A stretch of 47,353 bases of DNA from Ruminococcus sp. CAG:488 (GCA_000434055.1 HF999649.1:195369-242721); one strand, 5' to 3'; shown: positions 16,051 through 25,369, counted from the stretch's first letter. Notes: generated from the sequence alone by a model not told the origin. Numbers and translations are program-made.

Positions 16051-17241
16051 TTATTTCTCCGTTGCGGCGTATCGGCCTGCCACCAAGCCGCTCGCCCATG
16101 CCCATTGAAGATTGAAGCCTCCGCAAATGCTGTCCGTATCGAGTACCTCTCCGGCGCAGAACAGCCCCTTTACAAGCTTTGACTCCATGGTTTTTCTGTT
16201 AAATTCGGTAACATCCGCACCGCCGACGCTTATTTGAGCATTTTTGAATCCCATAGTGCCCGTTACCGTGAAATCAAGGTTCTTTGCTGTCTTTATTATT
16301 TCCGTTATTTCTTTTTTGCCAAGTTCACCGAGCGGAGTGAGACTGTTAATACCCGCTCTTTTGAGTATATACCTTCCGAGAGCCTTCGGTATCATACCCG
16401 AAAGCGCGTTTTCAATCAGAATTTTCTTATCAAGCGAAAGTAAAAATCTTTCCGCTTCGTCCGTTTCGCACCTCGGCAAGGTGTCAATAAAGCAGTTATA
16501 CTGTCCGTTCTTTACACTTCGGCTTATATCCATTATTGAGATTCCGGAAAGGCCGTAATCGGTGAACAGAACCTCTCCTTTTGCATAGTCAATCGGCTTA
16601 ACGCCTTGTCGGAGACTGACATTTGCCTTGGCTCTCACACCCTTGAGAGATTTTGTGTTTTCTTTAGTTGTGAGCTGAACAAGTCCGGGATAAACCTCGG
16701 TTATGTGATGACCGAGCGATTTGAGCAAACCATAGCCGCTGCCGTCGGAACCCTGCGACGCAGAGGCACAGCCGCCCGTGCAAATGATAACCTTTTTAGC
16801 AACAAGCTTTCCGACGGTGAAAATGCCGTTTTTCTTTTCAAGGCGGTCAACGTGCTTTTCACACATAAACTCCACTCCGAGCCTTTCCGCCTTTGAGCGG
16901 AGAGCGTCAAGCACCGACGAGGCGGTATTGCTCATCGGGTATACCCTGCCTTCGCCGTCGGCAACGCACAAAACGCCGATTGAGCGAAAGAATTCAATCA
17001 CCCTTTCAGGAGGAAACTCATTCAGTGCAGCCGAAACAAAATCGGGATTGGTGTAGCTGTCGGCAGCAGCGTTAAGGTTTGAAAGATTGCACCTTCCGTT
17101 GCCCGTCGCAAGGATTTTTTTGCCGACCTTTGGCATCGCATCCAATGCGGCAATGTTAAGCTTACGATCGGTTTGCTTTGCGCTTATCGCCGCTGCAAGC
17201 CCCGAAGCACCCGCTCCGATGATTATTATGTCGTAAATCAT
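16051..17241 (-). CDS. HI0933/BaiN-family NAD(P)/FAD-dependent oxidoreductase
   Basis: 396-residue flavoprotein. It has an N-terminal FAD-binding fold (DIIIIGAGASGLAAAISA), the family block GKKILATGNGRCNLSN, and near the C-terminus FCAGEVLDTDSICGGFNLQWAW, all diagnostic of the HI0933-like/BaiN/RdsA group. Some members reduce bile-acid intermediates or use unknown electron acceptors; the substrate here is open. ATG 17241 is preceded by GGAGACGGTGA. The frame runs up to 17349, which would overlap the divergent DUF2508 gene. Confidence 0.9.
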   Translation of the reverse strand: MIYDIIIIGAGASGLAAAISAKQTDRKLNIAALDAMPKVGKKILATGNGRCNLSNLNAAADSYTNPDFVSAALNEFPPERVIEFFRSIGVLCVADGEGRVYPMSNTASSVLDALRSKAERLGVEFMCEKHVDRLEKKNGIFTVGKLVAKKVIICTGGCASASQGSDGSGYGLLKSLGHHITEVYPGLVQLTTKENTKSLKGVRAKANVSLRQGVKPIDYAKGEVLFTDYGLSGISIMDISRSVKNGQYNCFIDTLPRCETDEAERFLLSLDKKILIENALSGMIPKALGRYILKRAGINSLTPLGELGKKEITEIIKTAKNLDFTVTGTMGFKNAQISVGGADVTEFNRKTMESKLVKGLFCAGEVLDTDSICGGFNLQWAWASGLVAGRYAATEK

Positions 17242-17323
17242 TTCACCGTCTCCGTAAATTTTATGATTTATTCTATCATATTTTGCTTGTCTTATCAATA
17301 TGATTTTATCGGAGGGACGCAAA

Positions 17324-17575
17324 ATGATTTTAGATATTTTTTCAGACACGGACAGAATACACAGTTACGATAAGGATCTCACGCAAGCAGCCGAAAATAT
17401 AAGAATCCTGCTTCAGGGTACATATGCACGTTTTAACGAAGCGACCGATCCGCTGATAATCGAAGCCTTGATTTACAGAATGAAAGAACTTGAAACTCAG
17501 TACAGCTTTCTTATCAAAAAAGCGAAGCTTGAAAGACTCTGCGGCGAGATAGGCTCAAAGGGTGATTTTGTATGA
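17324..17575 (+). CDS. DUF2508 (YaaL-like) small protein
   Basis: 83 residues, helical and charged. The motif DPLIIEALIYRMKELETQYSF in the middle matches DUF2508, whose Bacillus member YaaL is also encoded immediately upstream of bofA. The start is ATG 17324, with GGAGGG 7 nt upstream. It overlaps bofA by 4 nt (ATGA). Confidence 0.85.
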   Translation: MILDIFSDTDRIHSYDKDLTQAAENIRILLQGTYARFNEATDPLIIEALIYRMKELETQYSFLIKKAKLERLCGEIGSKGDFV

Positions 17576-17823
17576 AGTATGCCTTGATTGCAGGAGTATG
17601 CATTATTCTGCTGATACCTATAATCGTGATGTTCAAGAAAGGCGCTTTTTTCAAATGCATTTTTCTCTCGGCATTTCAAGGCTTGGCAGCCCTTCTCGCC
17701 GTGAACTCACTCGGACTGCTGACGGGAGTAAGTCTCGCCGTGAATTGGTACACGGTTCTTGCCTGCGTCTGTCTCGGAATTCCCGCAAGCATCTCCATGC
17801 TGGTGTTAGATATTATTATGTAA
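17572..17823 (+). CDS. bofA: BofA-like pro-sigma-K processing inhibitor
   Basis: 83 residues with three hydrophobic segments and the C-terminal block TVLACVCLGIPASISMLVLD, characteristic of BofA. In endospore formers BofA sits in the forespore outer membrane and holds the SpoIVFB protease inactive until the checkpoint. The yaaL-bofA gene order is the same as in Bacillus. It indicates a spore-forming lineage, although BofA also occurs in relatives that may not sporulate. Confidence 0.85.
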   Translation: MKYALIAGVCIILLIPIIVMFKKGAFFKCIFLSAFQGLAALLAVNSLGLLTGVSLAVNWYTVLACVCLGIPASISMLVLDIIM

Positions 17824-17827
17824 AAAA

Positions 17828-17860
17828 AGCGTAGGCTTCTCATTTTGGAAAACCTACGCT
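17828..17860. terminator. Intrinsic terminator after bofA, stronger on the minus strand
   Basis: AGCGTAGG (17828-17835) pairs with CCTACGCT (17853-17860). On the minus strand the stem extends to 11 bp through a G-U pair and ends in seven T. On the plus strand that pair is C-A and the tail is GTTATATTTT. Confidence 0.75.
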
Positions 17861-17937
17861 GTTATATTTTATTCTTGTTTTATCTGCATGAGTGTATAAT
17901 ATTGTTTACGGTCTATCTTAAGTTTTCCTATTTAAAC

Positions 17938-18107
17938 GTAGTGTGAGTTTATTTCACTCTGTGTGCTTTACGGATTTCTCACGTGGATCGGTGTAGGCAT
18001 CGACCACTACTCTTCACTTTTAGCTTTTATCTCATATGAAACCCATCAGTCACAGCTCAAGGTCGTGACAGCTCCCCTACAGGGACGCCAAGAGAAATTC
18101 ACGCTGC
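17938..18107 (+). ncRNA. Structured RNA of unidentified family
   Basis: This is the content of the 343-nt gap between bofA and ftsZ. A 13-bp closing stem joins 17938-17950 to 18095-18107. Inside are hairpins 17983-18007 (GTGG-A-TCGGTG, loop TAGG, CATCGA-CCAC), 18049-18069 (GTCAC/GTGAC) and 18073-18085 (TCCC/GGGA). The closing stem and first hairpin use G-U pairs on the plus strand that would be A-C mismatches on the minus strand, so the RNA reads on the plus strand. TATAAT lies at 17895-17900 with a poor -35. I could not match a known riboswitch or housekeeping RNA, and there is no clear plus-strand terminator. Confidence 0.5.
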
Positions 18108-18113
18108 CTTAAC

Positions 18114-18146
18114 ACAACAAAAGACCCCGACATATGTCGAGGTCTG
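18114..18146 (-). terminator. ftsZ terminator
   Basis: Minus-strand stem AGACCTCGAC / GTCGGGGTCT (18146-18137 with 18132-18123), loop ATAT, then TTTTGTTG. The wobble is G-U on the minus strand only. It lies 20 nt after the ftsZ stop and closes the dcw cluster. Confidence 0.85.
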
Positions 18147-18165
18147 ATTATATTTATATGGACAA

Positions 18166-19332
18166 TCAGTTGTTGTCGCCCTTCTTCTTGATGATGTCGT
18201 TAAGAATTACATAGAAATCCTCATCGTCAACTCCGCTCTTTGCCTGCGGCTTGGAGCTGTTAACAACCGGCGGCTCAATCGGAGCATTTGCAGAAGCAGC
18301 CGCTGTTGAACGAATCGGTGCACCTGCGTTTGATGTTGACTTAAAAGTCGGGATAGAGCCAAAATCCTCTGACGGCTTTGCGTCAAAACCGGTAGCGATA
18401 ACCGTAATGATAATCTCATCCTCAAGCTTGGAGTCAAATGCAACACCCCATGTGATGTTTGCATCCGGATGTGCCTTCTCTGTGATGGATTCACAAGCGT
18501 TCTCAATCTCTTCAAGACCGATATCCGGTGAAGATGTGATGCTGATGATAACTCCCTTTGCACCTGCGATAGATGTTTCGAGCAGCGGGCTTGATGTAGC
18601 CATATCGGCTGCCTGAAGGCTCTTGTCCTTGCCCTTTGCAGTGCCGACGCCCATGTGAGCATAGCCTGCGTCTCTCATTACGCTGCAAACATCGGCGAAG
18701 TCAAGGTTAACGAAGCCCGGAACCTTAATAAGCTCCGAAATGCTCTTAACGCCCTGTGAAAGAACCTCGTCTGCTACGAGGAATGCCTCTGAAAGAGTCT
18801 TGCAGCGGTCGCTGAGGAGCTTAAGTCTGTCATTCGGGATAACGATGAGGCTGTCAACGTTCTCTGAAAGACGTGCAATACCCTGCTCTGCGAGCGTGCT
18901 TCTCTTCTTGCCCTCAAACTTAAAGGGCTTTGTAACAACACCGACTGTGAGAACGCCCATTTCTTTAGCGATCTCGGCAATTACGGGAGCTGCACCTGTA
19001 CCTGTGCCGCCGCCCATACCTGCGGTGATAAATACCATGTCTGTTCCCTTGAGGATCGAGGAAATTTCTTCTCTGCTCTCCTCGGCTGCCTTCTCGCCAA
19101 CCTCGGGACGTCCGCCGGCACCCTGTCCTCTTGTGGACTTCTCGCCGATCTGAATTCTGTGAGTTGCCTGGGAATTGACAAGCACCTGCTTGTCCGTGTT
19201 AACTACGATAAACTCGGCACCCTGCATACCCTGAGCGATCATTGTGTTGACAGCGTTTCCGCCGCCGCCACCGACGCCTATAACCTTGATCTGAACGGTG
19301 CTCTCGAAATCGTTATCAATTTCAAATGCCAT
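18166..19332 (-). CDS. ftsZ: Cell division GTPase FtsZ
   Basis: 388-residue tubulin homologue that forms the Z-ring. The N-terminal nucleotide-binding GVGGGGGNAVNTM and the tubulin signature MGGGTGTGAAPVIAEIAK are intact. A Ser/Ala-rich linker follows from about residue 315. The tail DDEDFYVILNDIIKKKGDNN does not look like the usual D-I-P-x-F-L-R peptide that binds FtsA. ATG 19332 has GGAGG 8 nt upstream. It has its own promoter and terminator, so it can be expressed apart from the upstream wall genes. Confidence 0.97.
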   Translation of the reverse strand: MAFEIDNDFESTVQIKVIGVGGGGGNAVNTMIAQGMQGAEFIVVNTDKQVLVNSQATHRIQIGEKSTRGQGAGGRPEVGEKAAEESREEISSILKGTDMVFITAGMGGGTGTGAAPVIAEIAKEMGVLTVGVVTKPFKFEGKKRSTLAEQGIARLSENVDSLIVIPNDRLKLLSDRCKTLSEAFLVADEVLSQGVKSISELIKVPGFVNLDFADVCSVMRDAGYAHMGVGTAKGKDKSLQAADMATSSPLLETSIAGAKGVIISITSSPDIGLEEIENACESITEKAHPDANITWGVAFDSKLEDEIIITVIATGFDAKPSEDFGSIPTFKSTSNAGAPIRSTAAASANAPIEPPVVNSSKPQAKSGVDDEDFYVILNDIIKKKGDNN

Positions 19333-19386
19333 TTTTAAAACCTCCGTTTTGTAAGTCATATTTACTCCAAGTTTTACACATCTGTT

Positions 19387-19415
19387 ATGATATCATACTT
19401 TTTTATCAATTTCAA
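19387..19415 (-). promoter_or_regulatory. ftsZ promoter
   Basis: Minus strand TTGAAA (19415-19410), 17 nt, TATCAT (19392-19387). The predicted start is about 50 nt before the ftsZ ATG. Confidence 0.7.
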
Positions 19416-19532
19416 GACTAATATCACGAAAACAGGCAAAAATATCGGATTTTTTTCAGTTTTCACAAGCTATGACCTCATACATTTATCCGTCATACTT
19501 TTTCTGCCTTAAAAAAGCGGATTTTCCTCAAT

Positions 19533-20534
19533 TTATTCTTCCTCAGCCGTGTCCTGTGCCGTTGTATTCTCTTCCTCCGACTCGGTTTCCTCTTCCGGAA
19601 CGGTCGTTTCTTCTTCGCCGTCCGTATTGTTTGCCTCTGCGGTTTCGGCTTCGGGCTGCGTTGTTTTTTCTTCAGCGGAAACAGGTTTTGTTGTTGCGGC
19701 AGCGGTTATCTTTTCGAGCGTTTCAAGCGGCTCTACATAGACTTTTTTCACTATTGAGAGATTGATTTCACCGATTTGATTCGGGTTGTTTTCGTCCTCC
19801 TGTGCAATTACCTTTTTTGCCTCTTTGAGCTTATACTCAATATCGCTGTCATCGCCGAGATAAAGTCTGTATCTGCTCTGATATTCAAGATAGATATTCT
19901 TTTGATCGGAAATGTCAATGCCCGTTATGTTCTTTATATCCGCACTCTTGATAGCGGCGCAGATATTGTCATAAAGCTTTTTTTCGGTTTCGTCGGCAAA
20001 GCCTATAACCTCTCCCGGCTTGGCATTTATTTTGTTCTTCACGGTCAAAAGCGTAAGTCCGCTGTTTTTAGGCTTATCTTTTATGATTTCAAGTACTTTT
20101 CCGTTTGAGTCGGCTATCGCATATCCGTTGACGGTCTTAAAAATCAAAGCCGCCTTACCGTCCTTTACCGTGAAAGTAATTTTTCCGCTTATGCTTTTGC
20201 TTATATCGAGAGAAAAAATATAAGGAAGCTTTTCCTCAGCCCTCGCTTTAACCTTTTCCCAGTCGGTTGTTATCATGTTGTCACCGACCTCAACGCCCGC
20301 GGCATCAAGTATCTGTTCGGCCTTGTAATGAGTTCCTGCCTTGGCGACCTTTATTTCACTGACGTTAAACAGCACAGTCACCGAAAGCACGGCAAAGACT
20401 GCCGCAACGGCAACAACCGCAATAATTCCCGTAAGAATTCTGCGGTTACGAGTTACCTTTTTCAGTTTTTTTTCGTACCGCTCCCTCGCCTCCGGTGAAA
20501 GGGCAGCGACCTGTCTTGCTGTCAGTTTTTTCAT
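19533..20534 (-). CDS. ftsQ: Cell division protein FtsQ/DivIB
   Basis: 333 residues: a basic cytoplasmic N-terminus, one membrane helix (residues ~33-55), a POTRA domain beginning VSEIKVAKAGTHYKAEQILDA, then the FtsQ beta domain. The last ~60 residues are Glu/Thr-rich, low-complexity and acidic. It belongs to the FtsQ-FtsL-FtsB divisome subcomplex. It starts 2 nt after the murA stop. Length and layout fit Firmicute DivIB with an extended tail. Confidence 0.9.
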   Translation of the reverse strand: MKKLTARQVAALSPEARERYEKKLKKVTRNRRILTGIIAVVAVAAVFAVLSVTVLFNVSEIKVAKAGTHYKAEQILDAAGVEVGDNMITTDWEKVKARAEEKLPYIFSLDISKSISGKITFTVKDGKAALIFKTVNGYAIADSNGKVLEIIKDKPKNSGLTLLTVKNKINAKPGEVIGFADETEKKLYDNICAAIKSADIKNITGIDISDQKNIYLEYQSRYRLYLGDDSDIEYKLKEAKKVIAQEDENNPNQIGEINLSIVKKVYVEPLETLEKITAAATTKPVSAEEKTTQPEAETAEANNTDGEEETTVPEEETESEEENTTAQDTAEEE

Positions 20535-20536
20535 TG

Positions 20537-21790
20537 TCAGTCAATCCTTTTTATTTTTGCTCCTATATAGTCAAGGCTCTTTTCGAGCGCTTCATATCCT
20601 CTGTTGATAAAATGAATATTTTCAACGGTTGTTCGTCCCTCGGCGCATAGTCCGGCAACGGTCAACGCCGCACCTGCTCTCAGATCATGGGCGCAAACCG
20701 ATGCTCCCTGCAATCTTCCGACACCGTTGACAACGGCAATTTTATCATGGACGCTTATATCCGCGCCCATTCTGTTAAGCTCGCCTGCATGACGAAAGCG
20801 GTTTTCAAATATATTCTCGCAAATCACGGTTGTTCCGTCGGCAACAGCCGCCATAGCCATTATAAGAGCCTGACAGTCCGTCGGGAATCCCGGATATGGC
20901 ATTGTCCTTATTGTGCCCGTTGCGCAAAGACGTCTCGGTGATATTATTCGCAAACGGTTCTGTGACGCGGTTATTTTGCATCCGCTCAGCTCAAAGCATT
21001 GCATTATCGGCACAATGTGACCGGGTACAACATCGTCGAGCAGAATATCCGAACCCGTCACCGCTGCCGCAGCCATGTATGTGCAAGCTGCAATTCTGTC
21101 CGGCATAACGGTGAACTGCGTACCGTGCAGACGTTCGACGCCCTCAATATAGACCGTGCTCTCCCCTGCTCCGCTTATCCTTGCGCCGCAGGAATTGAGA
21201 AACATTGCAAGGTCAACTACCTCCGGCTCTCTGGCGGCGTTTATTATTGTCGTCGTTCCCGAACAGCGTAATGAAGCGAGCATAATATTCTCTGTTGCTC
21301 CGACGCTCGGAAACGAAAGTGCAATTTTTGCTCCCTTCACCTTTTTACATTTGCACGAGATGTGCCCGAATTCCTCGGAAAGACTCACGCCGAGCTTTTC
21401 CATTGCAAAAAGATGCAGATCAATCGGTCTCATTCCGATATCACAACCGCCGGGAGCGCAGATATGAGCCTCGCCCGTCCGTGTGATCAATGCGCCGAGA
21501 AAAACAATTGACGAGCGCATTTCACGCATAAGCTCATCGGGAATACCGTTCAATTTCATTCTGCCGCTGTCTACCGAAACGGAATTTCCGCTTCGGTGCA
21601 CCTCACAGCCGAGTGATTTTAAAATATTCAGTGTTGAGTCAATATCCGTAAGCGACGGACAATTATGTATCACGCACGGTCTGCCGACGGCAACGGTTGC
21701 CGCAAGAATCGGGAGTGCGCTGTTTTTTGCACCCTGCACCTTCAGTCTGCCGCCGAGCTTCCTGCCGCCCTCAATAATAAAGCGTCCCAT
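20537..21790 (-). CDS. murA: UDP-N-acetylglucosamine 1-carboxyvinyltransferase
   Basis: 417-residue first enzyme of peptidoglycan precursor synthesis, transferring enolpyruvate from PEP to UDP-GlcNAc in the cytoplasm. The N-terminal GRFIIEGGRKLGGRLKVQGAKNSALP and the active-site loop APGGCDIGMRPIDLH with the catalytic Cys are present; this Cys is the fosfomycin target. ATG 21790 has GAAAGGGTG upstream. Confidence 0.96.
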   Translation of the reverse strand: MGRFIIEGGRKLGGRLKVQGAKNSALPILAATVAVGRPCVIHNCPSLTDIDSTLNILKSLGCEVHRSGNSVSVDSGRMKLNGIPDELMREMRSSIVFLGALITRTGEAHICAPGGCDIGMRPIDLHLFAMEKLGVSLSEEFGHISCKCKKVKGAKIALSFPSVGATENIMLASLRCSGTTTIINAAREPEVVDLAMFLNSCGARISGAGESTVYIEGVERLHGTQFTVMPDRIAACTYMAAAAVTGSDILLDDVVPGHIVPIMQCFELSGCKITASQNRLRIISPRRLCATGTIRTMPYPGFPTDCQALIMAMAAVADGTTVICENIFENRFRHAGELNRMGADISVHDKIAVVNGVGRLQGASVCAHDLRAGAALTVAGLCAEGRTTVENIHFINRGYEALEKSLDYIGAKIKRID

Positions 21791-21851
21791 ATATCGCACC
21801 CTTTCGGAAAATATCAATCTGTTCTCAGTTTATGATACTTTCCGAAAAGTG

Positions 21852-22979
21852 TTAATTTTTTACTATCTTACAAACGCACTCCGTTATGCGCTGCGAAGCG
21901 TCAAGTATAGCCATGGCTCTTGCGTTTTCGCCCATCTTTTTAAGGCGTTCGGGCTTTGAGAAAAGCTTTTCAACCTCTGAAAGAAGTCTTTCGCCCGTGA
22001 AGTCCTTTTCCTCAATCAGAATTGCGGCATCTCTGTCGGACATTGTTTTTGCATTATAATACTGATGATTTTCCGCCGCATACGGATAAGGAACAAGTAT
22101 TGACGGCTTGCCGAGAGCCTGTATTTCGCTCAGTGAGCTTGCTCCGGCACGGCAGACAACCAGATCAGCCGCCGCCAGACAGCGATCCATATCGTTTATA
22201 TATTCTCTGAGCATTATCTGCGGATTAGCATTAAGGTCAACGTCCTTGCCGATGTCATCAATCATTGAGGCGCCTGCCTTGCCCGTGGCATGCAGATAAT
22301 AACAATCTTTCTTTTCAAATCTATGGAGTATGAGATATTTAACAGCTTCGTTAATTGCCCTTGCGCCGAGACTGCCGCCCATTGAAAGAATAAGCGGATG
22401 TGAATCAAGCTTCATTTCGGCTCTTGCAAATTCCTTGTTTGCAGAGATAATCTCTCCTCTTATCGGGAGACCGGTAACGACGCACGGATTTTTCGGTTTA
22501 AGAAGCTTTTCTGCTTCGGGAGCGGTCAGCATTACAACGTCAACCTTTTTTGCGAGGTTTTTATTTGTAACACCGGGGAAAGCGTTCTGCTCGTGTACGG
22601 CGGTCGGAATCCCCATTCTCGCCGCAACGCTGAGCACGGGTCCGCTGACATAGCCTCCGAATCCGATAACAACGTCGGGCTTGAAGTCCTCAATAATCTT
22701 TTTCGCCTGACCCTCTGATTTAAAAAGCAAATTTACCGTTTTTATATTGTGCTTAAGTCCTTCAAAATTGAGCTCACGGCTGAAGCCCTGAATCTCAATC
22801 GTTTTAAAATCATATCCTGCGGCGGGAACAAGCTGAGCCTCCATTCTGTCGGCAGTGCCGACAAAAAGTATCTCCGCCTTGGGATAGTTTTCTCTTATGT
22901 AGCCTGCAACGGCAAGCGCCGGATTGATGTGACCGCCCGTGCCGCCCGTTGCGAATAAAATCTTTTTTCCGTTAAGCAT
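21852..22979 (-). CDS. murG: MurG, lipid II-forming GlcNAc transferase
   Basis: 375-residue glycosyltransferase (GT28) that converts lipid I to lipid II on the inner membrane face. The glycine loop FATGGTGGHINPALAVA opens the protein; HEQNAFPGVTNK and the nucleotide-binding VCRAGASSLSEIQALGKPSI are in place. ATG 22979 overlaps the ftsW stop by 8 nt, with AGAGGG upstream; a longer in-frame start would lie well inside ftsW. Confidence 0.96.
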   Translation of the reverse strand: MLNGKKILFATGGTGGHINPALAVAGYIRENYPKAEILFVGTADRMEAQLVPAAGYDFKTIEIQGFSRELNFEGLKHNIKTVNLLFKSEGQAKKIIEDFKPDVVIGFGGYVSGPVLSVAARMGIPTAVHEQNAFPGVTNKNLAKKVDVVMLTAPEAEKLLKPKNPCVVTGLPIRGEIISANKEFARAEMKLDSHPLILSMGGSLGARAINEAVKYLILHRFEKKDCYYLHATGKAGASMIDDIGKDVDLNANPQIMLREYINDMDRCLAAADLVVCRAGASSLSEIQALGKPSILVPYPYAAENHQYYNAKTMSDRDAAILIEEKDFTGERLLSEVEKLFSKPERLKKMGENARAMAILDASQRITECVCKIVKN

Positions 22980-24213
22980 CTGTTTTCGCCCTCTTTTTTC
23001 TGTCGCCCGACCTTGAAACCGCAAGCACTATTCCCATTTCAACAAGCTGCATGACAAGCGCCGTACCGCCATAGCTGAAAAACGGGAGTGAAATGCCCGT
23101 GTTCGGCATAAGATCCGTTACAACCAGAATATTTAATATAGTCTGCAAGCCGACCTGAAGTGAAATTCCGAGAACGAGCAAACGTTCAAACATGCTCTTT
23201 GCTCTTGAAGCGATTACAAAGCCCCTGAAAACAAGTGCGGCAAAGAGAAGTATGATGAGCACACTGCGGAAAAATCCCAGCTCCTCACCGACGATTGCGA
23301 AAATAAAGTCGTTCTGCGGTTCGGGCATATAGAGGTATTTCTGCCTCGAATTGCCGAGACCGAGGCCAAAGAATCCTCCCGAGCCGAGGGCAAACAGCGA
23401 TTGGTTCGTCTGCCAGCGGGTATCCGTATCCTCGTAGTCCTTATGAATAAACGAATCAATTCTTTCCGCCTGATACGGGTCGAGGATTTTATCTCTGAAC
23501 AGAACAACAACGGCGATCAAAACTATGCCTGCCGTTATGCCGAGAATGAACCATCGGTTATCGACACCGCCGAGATAAAGCATACAAATGCCGATAAGCA
23601 TTATAAGAATTGTACATGAAAGGTGCTTTTCAAGGTAGATAAGCACACAAAGAAATCCGAGCAGTCCGAAAAGGACAAGAGCGAACCACCATTTTGTTTC
23701 GATCTGATGTCTGTATTTTTCAAGAAGCCATGCGAAGGTCATTATAATACCGAGCTTCGCAACGTCGGAGGGCTGGAATACTATTCCGAGCTTCAGCCAG
23801 CGTCTGAATTCCTCCTTGCCGTCGAGACGGTACGGATGAATAAGAACAAGAATAAGCAGGATAAGCGATATCGCCGCAATAACAGGCGTGGCTTTTTTTA
23901 TAAGCTCTGGATTGATTTTTGAAATAGCAAACATGAGCGCAACGCCCACAAGAGCGAATCCGAGCTGACGCTTGATATAATACGTTGCATCGTAGCCCGT
24001 CGCGGCGTCGTATTTTGCGCTGATATAACTGGCGGAAAACATCATCACAAGTCCGATAGTCAGAAGCATCAGAACAAGCACCATATAAACGATATCGAAT
24101 CCGCCGCCGATGAACACGTCCAAACCGAACAGTCTGAACCTGCCTTTTGATTTTTTTTCGGTTGAGGCTGCGGCATTTCTGCCTGCCGTCTGTCTGAGCT
24201 GTTCGGATGACAT
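22972..24213 (-). CDS. ftsW: FtsW/RodA-type SEDS glycosyltransferase
   Basis: 413 residues with a hydrophilic Lys/Arg-rich N-terminus of ~30 residues and about ten membrane helices. Motifs include LVMMFSASYISAKY in the first helix region, KLGIIMTFAWLLEK, and the SEDS signature TDLMPNTGISLPFFSYGG. It polymerises lipid II into glycan at the septum together with the class B PBP encoded upstream. GGGGGAT precedes the ATG by 8 nt. Confidence 0.93.
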   Translation of the reverse strand: MSSEQLRQTAGRNAAASTEKKSKGRFRLFGLDVFIGGGFDIVYMVLVLMLLTIGLVMMFSASYISAKYDAATGYDATYYIKRQLGFALVGVALMFAISKINPELIKKATPVIAAISLILLILVLIHPYRLDGKEEFRRWLKLGIVFQPSDVAKLGIIMTFAWLLEKYRHQIETKWWFALVLFGLLGFLCVLIYLEKHLSCTILIMLIGICMLYLGGVDNRWFILGITAGIVLIAVVVLFRDKILDPYQAERIDSFIHKDYEDTDTRWQTNQSLFALGSGGFFGLGLGNSRQKYLYMPEPQNDFIFAIVGEELGFFRSVLIILLFAALVFRGFVIASRAKSMFERLLVLGISLQVGLQTILNILVVTDLMPNTGISLPFFSYGGTALVMQLVEMGIVLAVSRSGDRKKRAKTDA

Positions 24214-24314
24214 TTTCCGTATCCCCCTTTGTTTTGTTTAGGTTTATTTTTGTTTTCTCTTGAACCAAAGCTCCCCTGCATGGAGCGTCAAGGATAGGGT
24301 TTTTGCTGATATTT

Positions 24315-25346
24315 TTACCTCGAAAATCCGCCGTAATACATCAAAAGAACACCGATTATTCCGCCGACAAGGTTGACTGTGCAGAACACCGTGTCAATCT
24401 TCTTCTCGCTCCAACCGCCCATCTCAAAATGATGGTGAATGGGAGCCATTCTGAATATTCTCTTGCCGTGAGTTATCTTGAAATATCCTATCTGAATAAC
24501 GTCCGAAAGGCCTTCGATAAAATAAATAATACCTGTCAACATAAGGATTATCGGGCAATCAAAAGCATATGCAATTGCAACGACGAGTCCGCCGAGGAAC
24601 ATTGAGCCTGTATCGCCCATGAACACCTTTGCCGGATATCTGTTCCACACAAAGAAGCCTATGCAGCCGCCGAGAAGAGCGGCGGAAACTATGCCGATTC
24701 CGAAGGCCTTGTGCACAACAGCCATAATGATAAAGCTGATTGCCGCCGTAGCTGTAACTGACGAGCAAAGTCCGTCAATTCCATCGGTGAAGTTGACCGC
24801 ATTTATTGCGCCGTAGAGTACGCAGACGCCGAGAATCCAGAACCAAATGCCAAGCGAAACATTGCCGACAAACGGAATGAACATATACGGGTCCTTATCC
24901 ATCGCCAGATAGAGGCTTGTAAGATAAGCGGCGCAGATTATGAGCTGAAATATAGTTTTCTGGATAATCGAAAGACCGAGATTGCGTTTTTTTACTACCT
25001 TTATGTAGTCGTCGGCAAAACCGACTGCGCCGAACATCAGCGCCATAATAAGTCCTGCCCAAAGCTTCGTCTTTTCGCTTGAGTCAAGTCCCGCTCTGCT
25101 GACTGTCATCGAATAACAAACAAGCACAACGGCTGCGGAGCAAAATATTCCTATTATAAACATCAGTCCGCCCATTGTCGGTGTGCCCTGCTTTTTCTTG
25201 TGCCATTTCGGTCCGATATCGAGAATCGTCTGACCGAATTTGAGCTTATGAAGCCATGGAATAATCACATAGCCGAGCAGTGCGGTTATTGCGAATGCGC
25301 CGACCGCGCTGAGTATAAGTGCAAGATAGCTGTTCATTTGTTTCAC
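24315..25346 (-). CDS. mraY: Phospho-MurNAc-pentapeptide transferase MraY
   Basis: 343-residue membrane enzyme that loads UDP-MurNAc-pentapeptide onto undecaprenyl phosphate to form lipid I. Ten helices; motifs GTPTMGGLMFI, GFADDYIKVVKKRN with the Asp-Asp pair, NAVNFTDGIDGL, and PIHHHFEMGGWSE are all present. The start is GTG 25346, with AAAGGA upstream. About 100 nt separate it from ftsW, where murD usually lies. Confidence 0.96.
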   Translation of the reverse strand: MKQMNSYLALILSAVGAFAITALLGYVIIPWLHKLKFGQTILDIGPKWHKKKQGTPTMGGLMFIIGIFCSAAVVLVCYSMTVSRAGLDSSEKTKLWAGLIMALMFGAVGFADDYIKVVKKRNLGLSIIQKTIFQLIICAAYLTSLYLAMDKDPYMFIPFVGNVSLGIWFWILGVCVLYGAINAVNFTDGIDGLCSSVTATAAISFIIMAVVHKAFGIGIVSAALLGGCIGFFVWNRYPAKVFMGDTGSMFLGGLVVAIAYAFDCPIILMLTGIIYFIEGLSDVIQIGYFKITHGKRIFRMAPIHHHFEMGGWSEKKIDTVFCTVNLVGGIIGVLLMYYGGFSR

Positions 25347-25369
25347 CCGTGTCCTTTCAACCCTTTGAA

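Noticed and set aside
17938..18107. ZTP riboswitch, because of GGTCGTGAC near 18061
   Set aside because: The rest of the ZTP core is missing and no purine or folate gene follows on the plus strand.
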